Shown here: in pieces, positions 1 to 7,187 of the stretch
Position numbering within the stretch: the first letter of the stretch is position 1
Layout of the letters: each line of letters starts with the position of its first letter
DNA from: an uncultured Phascolarctobacterium sp.
Lineage (GTDB): Bacteria > Bacillota > Negativicutes > Acidaminococcales > Acidaminococcaceae
DNA length: 64,000 nucleotides
Assembly (NCBI GenBank): GCA_949299135.1
Contig: CASFZG010000002.1
Location: 1-64,000 of the forward strand
Direction of reading: 5' to 3'
Program-made: the position numbers and the translations under genes
Notes under the pieces: model-generated
Told to the model about the DNA's origin: nothing
The model's database searches: none
Seen by the model: the letters and a program-made list of their open reading frames with translations, nothing else

Positions 1-96
1 GGTCCACCTGTTCCCATCCCGAACACAGAAGTTAAGCCCTTATACGTCGAAAGTACTTGGCTGGAAGCGGCCCGGGAGGATAGATAGCTGCCGGTT
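1..96 (+). rRNA. rrf: 5S ribosomal RNA, 3' part (5' end outside window)
   Basis: The window opens inside a 5S rRNA. The highly conserved loop region (CCCATCCCGAACACAGAAGTT, split here at positions 15-34) and the 3' arm up to GCTGCCGGTT are present. About the first 20 bases of the gene lie before position 1. A strong hairpin terminator follows immediately, so this is the end of an rRNA operon. Confidence 0.93.
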
Positions 97-100
97 AAAC

Positions 101-133
101 AAAAACACCATGCAGAATTGCATGGTGTTTTTG
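101..133 (+). terminator. Intrinsic terminator of the rRNA operon
   Basis: A 14-bp inverted repeat (AAAAACACCATGCA / TGCATGGTGTTTTT) with a short loop ends in a T-run a few bases after the 5S rRNA. Confidence 0.9.
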
Positions 134-231
134 TTTATACTTGCATAGATAGCTGCCGTAAATTTTATTTGCCTTTATTTCTGCTTTCATTTACAATTAT
201 GGTAGATTACTTTATGGCTGAGGTGCGGAAT

Positions 232-1719
232 ATGGAATTAACTGAAGTAACCAAATTCAGGCGTGCGGTTTTAACTGGCATTGCCAAATTTACCTGGAGC
301 GATAGTTTACCTGAACACGTTTATGATATTTTATATAACACTGTTACGGAGGATACTCCGCGTGTGCGCTGCTGCGTGCATAAGGAGCGTGCGGTATTAA
401 AAAACAGGATTGATATGGCGCTGGGGCTGGAAACCGGCATAAATATTGTCGAAGCAAGCAAAAAAGCGCTGGCTGAGCCGCTTGATAAAACTTTACCGGT
501 TATTGACGTTTTGCCGGAAGCATGCGACCAGTGCCCGATTGATAAATTTCTGGTAACGGATGCCTGCCGTCACTGCGTTGCGCATAAGTGCATCAATAAA
601 TGCCCGCGCAAGGCGATTTCCATTTATCAGAACAGGGCTTATATTGATAAAACCAAATGCGTGGAATGTGGTATGTGTAAAAAGGCCTGTCCCTATGGCG
701 CGATTATTGAAATCAGCCGTCCGTGTGAACGTGCCTGCGTGCTTGGCGCAATAACTGCTGGTGCGGACAGAAAGGCTAAAATTGATTTTAATAAATGCGT
801 ACAATGCGGTGCCTGCCGCAGTGCCTGCCCGTTTGGCGCTATTGATGAGCGCAGTGCGATTGTGCAGGTTATTAAGGACATCAAAGCAGGCAAGCAGGTT
901 TATGCACTGCTGGCACCCTCCTTTGTTGGTCAGCTTGGCATAAAGGTTACACCGGCGCAGATTGTAGCCGCGCTTTTAAAAGCAGGTTTTACTGCAGTTA
1001 AAGAAGTCGCCGTCGGTGCGGACTTAACCGCTGCGCACGAAGCGCACGAACTGGCAGAAAAAGTACCGTCAGAACAGAAATATTTGACAAGTTCCTGCTG
1101 CCCGTCCTTTGTAAACATGATTAAAAAGCATGTGCCTGCCGCTGCTGCCAAAATTTCTCAGACGGTATCGCCGATGGTGGCCTGCGGACGCTATGTTAAG
1201 GAAAATAATCCTGCGGCAGTTACGGTATTCATCGGGCCTTGCATCGCCAAAAAGGCGGAGGCTTATGCCAACGATGACGCTATTGACTACGCCATGACCT
1301 TTGAAGAAATGGCGTGCCTTTTGGATGGCGCTGGCATTGACGCTGCAGCTTTGGAAGTGGACGAGTTCAGCTCCGAAGCTTCGCTGTACGGTATTTCTTT
1401 CCCCGTAAGCTGTGGCGTAAAAACTGCTGTTGCCAATGTTTTAGGTGAGCAGGGAAAAAACTTAAAAACACATTATGCCAGCGGGCTTGAGCGCTGCCTG
1501 ACAGAGGTCAAGCAGCTGGAAGAAGGCAAACTGGACTGCGAATATTTTGAGGGCATGGCCTGCGACCGCGGCTGTATGGACGGGCCGGGCAGTATGGCAG
1601 ATTATAATATCGTCAACATGCTGCTGAAAAAATATGCCGCCGCTAGCCCGCAGAAAAACGTCAGCGATGACAGCGAAGCGGCAAAAGTGCTGGGCAAAAT
1701 AAATTTGGATGTAAAATAA
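232..1719 (+). CDS. Monomeric [FeFe] hydrogenase, group B-like
   Basis: A 495-residue cytoplasmic [FeFe] hydrogenase that reversibly reduces protons with ferredoxin-type electrons. Two 4Fe-4S ferredoxin units are visible (CVECGMCKKAC near residue 143, CVQCGACRSAC near 189), preceded by an extra cysteine cluster near residues 100-125. The three H-cluster motifs follow: TSSCCPSF (about 286), IGPCIAKKAE (about 334) and EGMACDRGCMDGPG (about 438). The TSSCCPS form of motif 1 and the lack of partner subunits point to group B rather than the bifurcating or sensory groups. The start is the ATG with a GAGGTG site 6 bases upstream. In-frame ATGs at 199 and 214 are possible, but longer versions would run back into the rRNA terminator. 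No HydE, HydF or HydG maturase gene is in the window. Confidence 0.9.
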   Translation: MELTEVTKFRRAVLTGIAKFTWSDSLPEHVYDILYNTVTEDTPRVRCCVHKERAVLKNRIDMALGLETGINIVEASKKALAEPLDKTLPVIDVLPEACDQCPIDKFLVTDACRHCVAHKCINKCPRKAISIYQNRAYIDKTKCVECGMCKKACPYGAIIEISRPCERACVLGAITAGADRKAKIDFNKCVQCGACRSACPFGAIDERSAIVQVIKDIKAGKQVYALLAPSFVGQLGIKVTPAQIVAALLKAGFTAVKEVAVGADLTAAHEAHELAEKVPSEQKYLTSSCCPSFVNMIKKHVPAAAAKISQTVSPMVACGRYVKENNPAAVTVFIGPCIAKKAEAYANDDAIDYAMTFEEMACLLDGAGIDAAALEVDEFSSEASLYGISFPVSCGVKTAVANVLGEQGKNLKTHYASGLERCLTEVKQLEEGKLDCEYFEGMACDRGCMDGPGSMADYNIVNMLLKKYAAASPQKNVSDDSEAAKVLGKINLDVK

Positions 1720-1774
1720 CACAATTTAAACATATTTGCGGCTTATAATAAGGGCAAATAACGGAGGTGTTAGT

Positions 1775-2494
1775 ATGAAAAAATTTACATCGATGCTGGC
1801 AGTAGCGCTTTTGGTGTTCAGCGTTGCCGGTACTAACCTTGCGGACGCCGCTGAGCCGAATACCATCGCCGTGGGCGGCATGGCCGAGCAGGAGGTTGCG
1901 CCCGACATGGCGTATGTTGATTTGGGCATTGCCGTGCGCGCAAACGATGCGGAAACGGCGCGTGCCGAAGAAGCAAAAATTGCGCAGCAAATTCGCAGGT
2001 CGCTGCTGGGTCTTGCCATTACCGACAACGATTTGCAGAATACCGGTTACTACATGTATCAGGAATATAAGGTTGACCGCGACGGCAAACGCACTGCCGG
2101 TCAGTATGTGCTTAATTCTTCGGTAAAAGTTACCGTGCGCGATCTGGATAAGCTTTCTCAGGTGATTGACAACACTGTGAAAGCAGGTGTAACCAATATC
2201 GACAGCGTAAGCTACGCTTTAAGCACGCAGAACATTGTGCAGCGCCAGCTTCTGGCAGCTGCCGTGGAAAACGCGCGTGAAAAGGCCGCAGTGGTTGCGA
2301 GTGCAGGCAGCCGCACTTTGGGCAGCATGCTCAGCGCAGATATTAACGGCTTTACCGGCGGCACAATTGTTGCGGCAGGTTCCAACAAACTTCGCAGCGC
2401 AGCGCCAATGGCTGATGGTGCCGAAGATACCGAGCTTGCGCCGGGCAAGATTAAATTAAACGCCCGCGTACAGGTTGTATTTGCTTTAAACTAA
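1775..2494 (+). CDS. SIMPL domain-containing exported protein
   Basis: A 239-residue secreted or periplasmic protein of the SIMPL (DUF541, YggE-like) family. Residues 1-25 form a signal peptide with a Lys-Lys N-terminus, a hydrophobic core and an A-D-A cleavage site before AEP. The mature part starts with the family pattern TIAVGGMAEQEVAPDMAYVD and continues with the LGLAITDNDLQNTGY segment typical of YggE. The start ATG has a GGAGGTG site at 1763-1769, and a TATAAT-like box lies at 1744-1749. The molecular function of the family is poorly defined; links to oxidative stress and envelope functions are reported. It is a single-gene unit closed by its own terminator. Confidence 0.85.
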   Translation: MKKFTSMLAVALLVFSVAGTNLADAAEPNTIAVGGMAEQEVAPDMAYVDLGIAVRANDAETARAEEAKIAQQIRRSLLGLAITDNDLQNTGYYMYQEYKVDRDGKRTAGQYVLNSSVKVTVRDLDKLSQVIDNTVKAGVTNIDSVSYALSTQNIVQRQLLAAAVENAREKAAVVASAGSRTLGSMLSADINGFTGGTIVAAGSNKLRSAAPMADGAEDTELAPGKIKLNARVQVVFALN

Positions 2495-2504
2495 CATAAA
2501 AATA

Positions 2505-2551
2505 AGCAGCATTTTCATGGGGATTTATTCCGGTGGAAATGCTGCTTTTTT
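2505..2551 (+). terminator. Intrinsic terminator after the SIMPL gene
   Basis: The stem AGCAGCATTTTC / GAAATGCTGCT is followed by a run of T residues. Confidence 0.85.
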
Positions 2552-2620
2552 GCTGCGCAAATATGGTAAAAAGCGAACGTATGTGTTATTATATTTATAT
2601 AAAATTAAGGAGGCTTTGCA

Positions 2621-3769
2621 ATGCTGCGCTGGATTATGCACGCCGATATGGATGCCTTTTTTGCGTCCGTCGAACAACTTGATAACCCGGAACTGAAAGG
2701 TTTGCCGGTAATCGTCGGCGGCTTAAGCGGACGCGGCGTTGTATCGACCTGCTCGTATGAGGCGCGGTATGAGGCGCGTAAATTCGGCGTACATTCCGCT
2801 ATGCCGATGCACATGGCCAAACGCCTGTGCCCGCAGGGTGTGTTTATTCAGGGGCGCATGCGCCGGTATAAAGAAGTTTCCGATAAAATTATGGAAATCT
2901 TCCATACATTTTCACCGCTGGTTGAGCAGCTTTCGGTCGATGAGGCATTTTTGGACGTTACCGGCATGGAAGGGCTGTACCCTGACGTAATAACGCTTGC
3001 TAAGGCAATTAAAGCCAAAGTTTACGCAGAAACAGGGCTGCGCGTTTCCGTCGGCGTGGCGCCGAATAAATTTTTAGCCAAGCTGGCATCAGATTTGGAA
3101 AAGCCGGACGGGCTGGTGCTGATTAAACACGAAACTGCCGCTGCTTTTATTGCTCCGATGCCGGTGCGTAAAATTTTCGGCATTGGCAAAGCCGCCGAAA
3201 CGGAACTTTTAAAATACGGCATTGATACCATTGGCAAAATTGCCGCTGCCGATATCAAAATTTTGCAGCGGGTGTTTGGCATCAACGCGCAGACGGTACA
3301 CGATTTGGCGCGCGGCATTGATAACAGGCCGGTTGTTAACGAAACGGAAGCCAAGTCGATAGGTAAGGAACACACCTACGACAAGGATTTATACGCCGCT
3401 GCCGATTTGCGCAGCGCAGTGCGCGATTTGTGCGGCGAAACCGGCTGGCGCCTGCGCAACCACGGGCTGGTAGGCTACACGGTAACGCTTAAAGTTAAGT
3501 TCAGCTCGTTTAAAACCATTACGCGCAGCATAACTTCCGAAATGCCGGTGGCTTACGACGAAGAAATTTACGCGCTGGCGCTGAAGCTTTTGCAGCAGGT
3601 AAAATTAAGCGAAGGCGTGCGGCTCTTGGGCGTCAGCATATCGCATCTGGAGCAGGAGGGGGCTGCACCGGTGCTGAACTTTAACGATAACGAAAAACTT
3701 AAAAAGCGCAATGCCGCCGTGGATTTTTTAAAGAACAAATTCGGCGAAGGCATCATCAAGCGCGGCTGA
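2621..3769 (+). CDS. dinB: DNA polymerase IV (Y-family translesion polymerase)
   Basis: A 382-residue Y-family DNA polymerase that copies damaged templates. The N-terminal metal-binding motif HADMDAFFASVEQ lies at residues 7-19. The second catalytic motif SVDEAFLDV lies at about 105-113. The helix-hairpin-helix thumb (KIFGIGKAAETELLKYGIDTIG) and a C-terminal little-finger domain complete the family layout, and the length is normal. The ATG start follows AAGGAGG with a spacing of 7. It stands alone between two terminators. No clear LexA box was seen, so SOS control cannot be claimed. Confidence 0.95.
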   Translation: MLRWIMHADMDAFFASVEQLDNPELKGLPVIVGGLSGRGVVSTCSYEARYEARKFGVHSAMPMHMAKRLCPQGVFIQGRMRRYKEVSDKIMEIFHTFSPLVEQLSVDEAFLDVTGMEGLYPDVITLAKAIKAKVYAETGLRVSVGVAPNKFLAKLASDLEKPDGLVLIKHETAAAFIAPMPVRKIFGIGKAAETELLKYGIDTIGKIAAADIKILQRVFGINAQTVHDLARGIDNRPVVNETEAKSIGKEHTYDKDLYAAADLRSAVRDLCGETGWRLRNHGLVGYTVTLKVKFSSFKTITRSITSEMPVAYDEEIYALALKLLQQVKLSEGVRLLGVSISHLEQEGAAPVLNFNDNEKLKKRNAAVDFLKNKFGEGIIKRG

Positions 3770-3784
3770 AAAAAGCAAAAAAAT

Positions 3785-3814
3785 AAAGCCTGCAAGTGTT
3801 TGCAGGCTTTTTGT
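3785..3814. terminator. Bidirectional terminator between dinB and rpsT
   Basis: The inverted repeat AAAGCCTGCAA / TTGCAGGCTTT has T-runs in both directions and lies between the convergent genes dinB and rpsT. Confidence 0.85.
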
Positions 3815-3823
3815 ATATGGAAA

Positions 3824-4087
3824 TTATTCCATAGCATTGACTTTTTTAGCAAGTCTGGATTTTCTGCGGTTTGCAGCGTTTTTGTGGATGATACCTTTAC
3901 GTGCTGCTTTATCGATTAAACCGGATGCAGTTACATAAGTAGCTTTTGCATCTTCTTGAGTGCCGGTTTCAGTTAAAGCAACTACTTTGCGGGCAATGTT
4001 ACGGATTGCAGCTTTAACAGGTGCATTTTTTGCACGGCGTTCTGCATCAGTTTTTACACTACGAACGGAAGATTTAATGTTCGGCAA
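3824..4087 (-). CDS. rpsT: 30S ribosomal protein S20
   Basis: An 87-residue S20 protein of the small ribosomal subunit that binds 16S rRNA. The sequence PNIKSSVRSVKTDAERRAKN and the basic ANRRKSRLAKKV tail are characteristic, and the length is typical. The start is taken as TTG at 4087-4085, giving the normal M-P-N-I-K N-terminus, with AGGAGG eight bases upstream. A GTG three codons further upstream overlaps that ribosome binding site and is therefore unlikely. A weak start codon is notable because S20 synthesis in other bacteria is autoregulated at a UUG start; that is family knowledge, not shown here. It is monocistronic with its own promoter. Confidence 0.95.
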   Translation of the reverse strand: MPNIKSSVRSVKTDAERRAKNAPVKAAIRNIARKVVALTETGTQEDAKATYVTASGLIDKAARKGIIHKNAANRRKSRLAKKVNAME

Positions 4088-4125
4088 CGAATTCACCTCC
4101 TACCATCAATTACCTTTACCAAGTA

Positions 4126-4154
4126 ATTTTACCACAAAGTAAAAGCATGCGCAA
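4126..4154 (-). promoter_or_regulatory. Predicted rpsT promoter
   Basis: Read on the minus strand, TTGCGC (4154-4149) and TAAAAT (4131-4126) are separated by 17 bases, about 40 bases upstream of the rpsT start. Confidence 0.55.
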
Positions 4155-4211
4155 GGGCTTTTTGTTATAAATCCTGCCGCGGCAGAAATTTTTATAATGC
4201 GCTTTGCCTGC

Positions 4212-4241
4212 TTGCGGGCGCAGGGCTTAAAATGGTATAAT
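4212..4241 (+). promoter_or_regulatory. Predicted lepA promoter
   Basis: TTGCGG (4212-4217) and TATAAT (4236-4241) are 18 bases apart. The lepA start codon is 35 bases downstream of the -10 box. Confidence 0.5.
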
Positions 4242-4276
4242 AATTAGTCAGATGAGTTTTTTATAAGGAGAACGCA

Positions 4277-6073
4277 ATGGACCAAAAACATATACGCAAT
4301 TTTTCCATCATCGCCCATATCGACCACGGTAAAAGCACGCTGGCGGACCGCCTGATTGAATACACCGGCACGCTTACCAAGCGCGAGATGGAGGAACAGA
4401 TTTTAGACTCCATGGATTTGGAGCGCGAGCGCGGCATTACCATTAAGGCGCAGGCCGTGCGCAGCATTTACAACGCCCGCGACGGGCAGGAATACATGCT
4501 GAACTTTATCGATACGCCGGGCCACGTCGATTTTACCTACGAGGTTTCGCGTGCTCTGGCTGCGTGTGAGGGCGCGCTGCTGGTTATCGACGCTACGCAG
4601 GGTATTGAGGCGCAGACGCTGGCCAACGTATACCTTGCGCTGGATAATGATTTGGAAATTATTCCCGTTATCAACAAGATAGATTTGCCGAGTGCTGACC
4701 CTGACCGTGTTAAGCACGAAATTGAGGATGTTATCGGCATTGATGCTTCCGAAGCAGTGCTGACGAGCGCTAAAACCGGCATCGGCATTGAGGATGTACT
4801 GGAAGCGATTGTAGAAAAAATCCCCGCGCCGAGCGGCGACGCGCAAAAACCGTTGAAAGCGCTGGTGTTTGACAGCAAGTTTGACGCTTATAAGGGCGTT
4901 GTGCTGTACTTCCGCGTGATGGACGGCAGAGTAAAAAAAGGCATGAAAATCCGCATGATGGCGACCGGCGCGGAATTTGAAGTTACCGAAGTAGGCGTGT
5001 TTAAGCCGAACCCGGTGACTGTGGACGAGCTGGACGCAGGGCAGGTAGGCTTTTTGGCAGCGGCCATTAAAAACGTAAAGGACGCGCGCGTTGGCGATAC
5101 CATTACCGACGCCAACAATCCGGCGGCTGAGGCTTTGCCGGGCTACCGCAAGGCGACACCGATGGTTTACTGCGGCCTGTACCCTGTAGAAAATTCCGAT
5201 TATGATAACCTGCGCGACGCGCTGGAAAAATTACAGCTTAACGATGCTTCGTTGGTGTTCGAGCCGGAAACTTCCGTGGCTTTGGGCTTCGGCTTCCGCT
5301 GCGGCTTTTTGGGCCTGCTGCACATGGACGTTATTAAGGAGCGCCTGGAGCGCGAATACAATTTGGCGCTGATTACCACTGCGCCGAACGTAATTTATGA
5401 GGTGTTCCGCACTAACGGCGACGTAGAACTGGTGGATAACCCGTCCAACTTCCCAGACCCGACCGTTATCGACCATGTTGAGGAGCCTTATGTTAACGCG
5501 ACGATTATTGTGCCGAAGGATTATGTCGGTGCGGTAATGGAGCTGTCGCAGGAAAAACGCGGCGAATATGAGAATATGACGTACCTTGACGAAACGCGCG
5601 TTATGATTCATTATGCGCTGCCGCTGAGCGAGATTATTTTTGACTACTTCGACCGTTTGAAATCCGCAACACGCGGTTATGCTTCGCTGGATTACGAGCT
5701 GGCAGGCTACCGCATGAGCGATTTGGTAAAGGTTGATATTTTACTGAACGGCGACCCGGTGGACGCTTTGAGCGCCATTGTACACCGCGAAAAAGCTACC
5801 GTGCGCGGCAGGCAGCTGGTTGAAAAACTGCGCGGCTTGATCCCGCGCCAGATGTTTGAAATTCCGGTGCAGGCCGCTATCGGCAATAAAATCATCGCCC
5901 GCGAGAACGTGCGCGCGCTGCGCAAGGACGTACTGGCAAAATGCTACGGCGGCGATATTACCCGTAAGCGCAAATTGCTGGAAAAACAAAAAGAAGGCAA
6001 AAAGCGCATGAAACAGGTCGGCAGCGTGGAACTGCCGCAGGAAGCGTTCATGGCAATATTGAAAATGGATTAA
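4277..6073 (+). CDS. lepA: Elongation factor 4 (ribosome back-translocase GTPase)
   Basis: A 598-residue translational GTPase that acts on stalled or mistranslocated ribosomes. The G1 motif [13 protein letters not shown] starts at about residue 13, and G3 (DTPGHVDF) and G4 (NKID) follow. Domains II, III and V are homologous to EF-G. The C-terminal domain ends in [20 protein letters not shown], typical of LepA. The length is the usual one. The start ATG has AAGGAG 7 bases upstream. In this genome it is followed by an accessory toxin-antitoxin locus rather than by hemW. Confidence 0.97.
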   Translation: MDQKHIRNFSIIAHIDHGKSTLADRLIEYTGTLTKREMEEQILDSMDLERERGITIKAQAVRSIYNARDGQEYMLNFIDTPGHVDFTYEVSRALAACEGALLVIDATQGIEAQTLANVYLALDNDLEIIPVINKIDLPSADPDRVKHEIEDVIGIDASEAVLTSAKTGIGIEDVLEAIVEKIPAPSGDAQKPLKALVFDSKFDAYKGVVLYFRVMDGRVKKGMKIRMMATGAEFEVTEVGVFKPNPVTVDELDAGQVGFLAAAIKNVKDARVGDTITDANNPAAEALPGYRKATPMVYCGLYPVENSDYDNLRDALEKLQLNDASLVFEPETSVALGFGFRCGFLGLLHMDVIKERLEREYNLALITTAPNVIYEVFRTNGDVELVDNPSNFPDPTVIDHVEEPYVNATIIVPKDYVGAVMELSQEKRGEYENMTYLDETRVMIHYALPLSEIIFDYFDRLKSATRGYASLDYELAGYRMSDLVKVDILLNGDPVDALSAIVHREKATVRGRQLVEKLRGLIPRQMFEIPVQAAIGNKIIARENVRALRKDVLAKCYGGDITRKRKLLEKQKEGKKRMKQVGSVELPQEAFMAILKMD

Positions 6074-6086
6074 AATCCGATAATGA

Positions 6087-6120
6087 AAAAAGAGCCGGAC
6101 TTAAAAGTTCGGCTCTTTTA
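6087..6120. terminator. Bidirectional terminator between lepA and hicB
   Basis: The stem AAAAGAGCCGGACTT / AAGTTCGGCTCTTTT carries A and T tracts on both sides and lies between convergent genes. Confidence 0.85.
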
Positions 6121-6130
6121 ATTGATAAGT

Positions 6131-6472
6131 TTATAAAATAGCTGCGACGGCATTCTTTAATGCTTTTTCTACAAAGCTGTTAAGGCTTATTTGTTTTGTA
6201 GCGGCACAAATTACAGCTTCTTTATGCAGTTCAGGTGAAATCCTGACGTTAAAGCTGCCTTTATAAGCTTTTTCCGGTTCGGTGTTGTTTTCTTTGCACA
6301 TTGCAAGATAATCGTCAACTGCATTATGAAAATCGTTAATAAGTTCTTTGGCATTTGTGCCTTCATAAGAAATTAGGCTGCGGATGCCTAAAACCTTGCC
6401 ATAAAAAACTTCGTCTTCTTCAGAAAATTCTACACTGCCAATGTAGCCTTTATATTGCATGATGTTGTTCAC
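6131..6472 (-). CDS. hicB: HicB-family antitoxin
   Basis: A 113-residue antitoxin of the HicB family. The N-terminal half (MQYKGYIGSVEFSEEDEVFYGKV) is the partially degenerate RNase H-like fold that blocks HicA. The C-terminal half (FNVRISPELHKEAVICAATK) is a ribbon-helix-helix DNA-binding domain, so this protein probably also represses the operon. It is the second gene of a two-gene operon, overlapping hicA by 4 bases (ATGA), which couples the two translationally. Confidence 0.88.
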   Translation of the reverse strand: MNNIMQYKGYIGSVEFSEEDEVFYGKVLGIRSLISYEGTNAKELINDFHNAVDDYLAMCKENNTEPEKAYKGSFNVRISPELHKEAVICAATKQISLNSFVEKALKNAVAAIL

Positions 6473-6723
6473 AGCAATCCCTCCTGACTTAACACTTCAA
6501 GCAATTGTTTTATTTGATAGGCAAGTAATTCTTTGTGTGGATGTGGTTTGTGAAGTAAGATTGATGCACGGTCTTTATTTGTAAAAATAACACGCGAGCC
6601 GCTGGTTCTGCCTTTATCTGAACGGACATAATCAAAATAATTCAAAAGTGTTTCTGCTTCTTCAAAAGTAAAATCTTTCGGTTTTGATTTTAATCGTTTA
6701 ATAAGTTTTTCTTTTTGACCCAA
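6469..6723 (-). CDS. hicA: HicA-family mRNA interferase toxin
   Basis: An 84-residue toxin of the HicA family, a small dsRBD-like fold that cleaves mRNA. The visible family features are an N-terminal helix, the segment SDKGRTSGSRVIFTNKD and the catalytic histidine in LLHKPHPHKELLAYQIKQLL. The start is TTG at 6723-6721, with AAAGGAG 7 bases upstream. Toxin-first order is usual for hicAB. An inverted repeat upstream (6772-6791) is a candidate operator. Confidence 0.88.
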   Translation of the reverse strand: MGQKEKLIKRLKSKPKDFTFEEAETLLNYFDYVRSDKGRTSGSRVIFTNKDRASILLHKPHPHKELLAYQIKQLLEVLSQEGLL

Positions 6724-6771
6724 ATTAAAACTCCTTTCTGTAATTTTAGTTTAACATAACATAAATGATTG

Positions 6772-6791
6772 TGCAACTAAAAATAGTTGCA
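6772..6791. promoter_or_regulatory. Candidate HicB operator (inverted repeat)
   Basis: The perfect 8-bp inverted repeat TGCAACTA-AAAA-TAGTTGCA lies about 50 bases upstream of the hicA start. That is where an autorepressing ribbon-helix-helix antitoxin would be expected to bind. Confidence 0.45.
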
Positions 6792-6808
6792 ATTGAATTT
6801 TTAAAATA

Positions 6809-6851
6809 AAAAACACTGTTTTACTAATTTATTAGCATAGCAGTGTTTTAC
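6809..6851. terminator. Hairpin between hicAB promoter region and the RHH gene
   Basis: AAAACACTG and CAGTGTTTT flank a nested CTAAT / ATTAG stem. The T-run on the minus strand suits termination of the small RHH gene at 6857-7024. Confidence 0.7.
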
Positions 6852-6856
6852 TTTAC

Positions 6857-7024
6857 TCAATCTTCAATTTTAATTTTGCCTTTTTGGTTTTCGTAATCTT
6901 CAACAACCCATTTTAAAATCTGTTCGATTTCTTTGTTGACGCTGCGGCCGTTATTTTCGGCAATAATCTTCATTTTTTTCATGATAATAGGGTGGATACG
7001 CAGGCTGAAACGTGCAGGTTCCAT
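6857..7024 (-). CDS. Small Arc-like ribbon-helix-helix protein
   Basis: A 55-residue gene with an AAGGAG site upstream. Its product begins MEPARFSLRIHPIIMKKMK and continues IIAENNGRSVNKEIEQILKW. The pattern RFSLRIHP followed by an amphipathic helix, N-G-R-S-V-N-K-E-I and a second helix is that of Arc/MetJ-type ribbon-helix-helix DNA-binding proteins. No toxin partner is adjacent: hicA lies downstream in the same orientation but behind a hairpin. It may be an orphan regulator or a remnant of another toxin-antitoxin unit. Confidence 0.7.
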   Translation of the reverse strand: MEPARFSLRIHPIIMKKMKIIAENNGRSVNKEIEQILKWVVEDYENQKGKIKIED

Positions 7025-7187
7025 AAAAAAACAGCTCCTTCACTTTGATGTCATTAGTATATCAAAACGGTTTTATATAATGTCATTATATAAAAATATT
7101 AATTTTTTGGCAAGTGCTGCAAAAATTTTTATCGCATTTGCGCGGATATGATAAAATAAAAATAGTGTTATTTTTGGAGGTAAACTT

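Noticed and set aside
118-231. Extended N-terminus of the hydrogenase
   Set aside because: The first ATG lies inside the rRNA terminator, and the ribosome binding site is just before 232.
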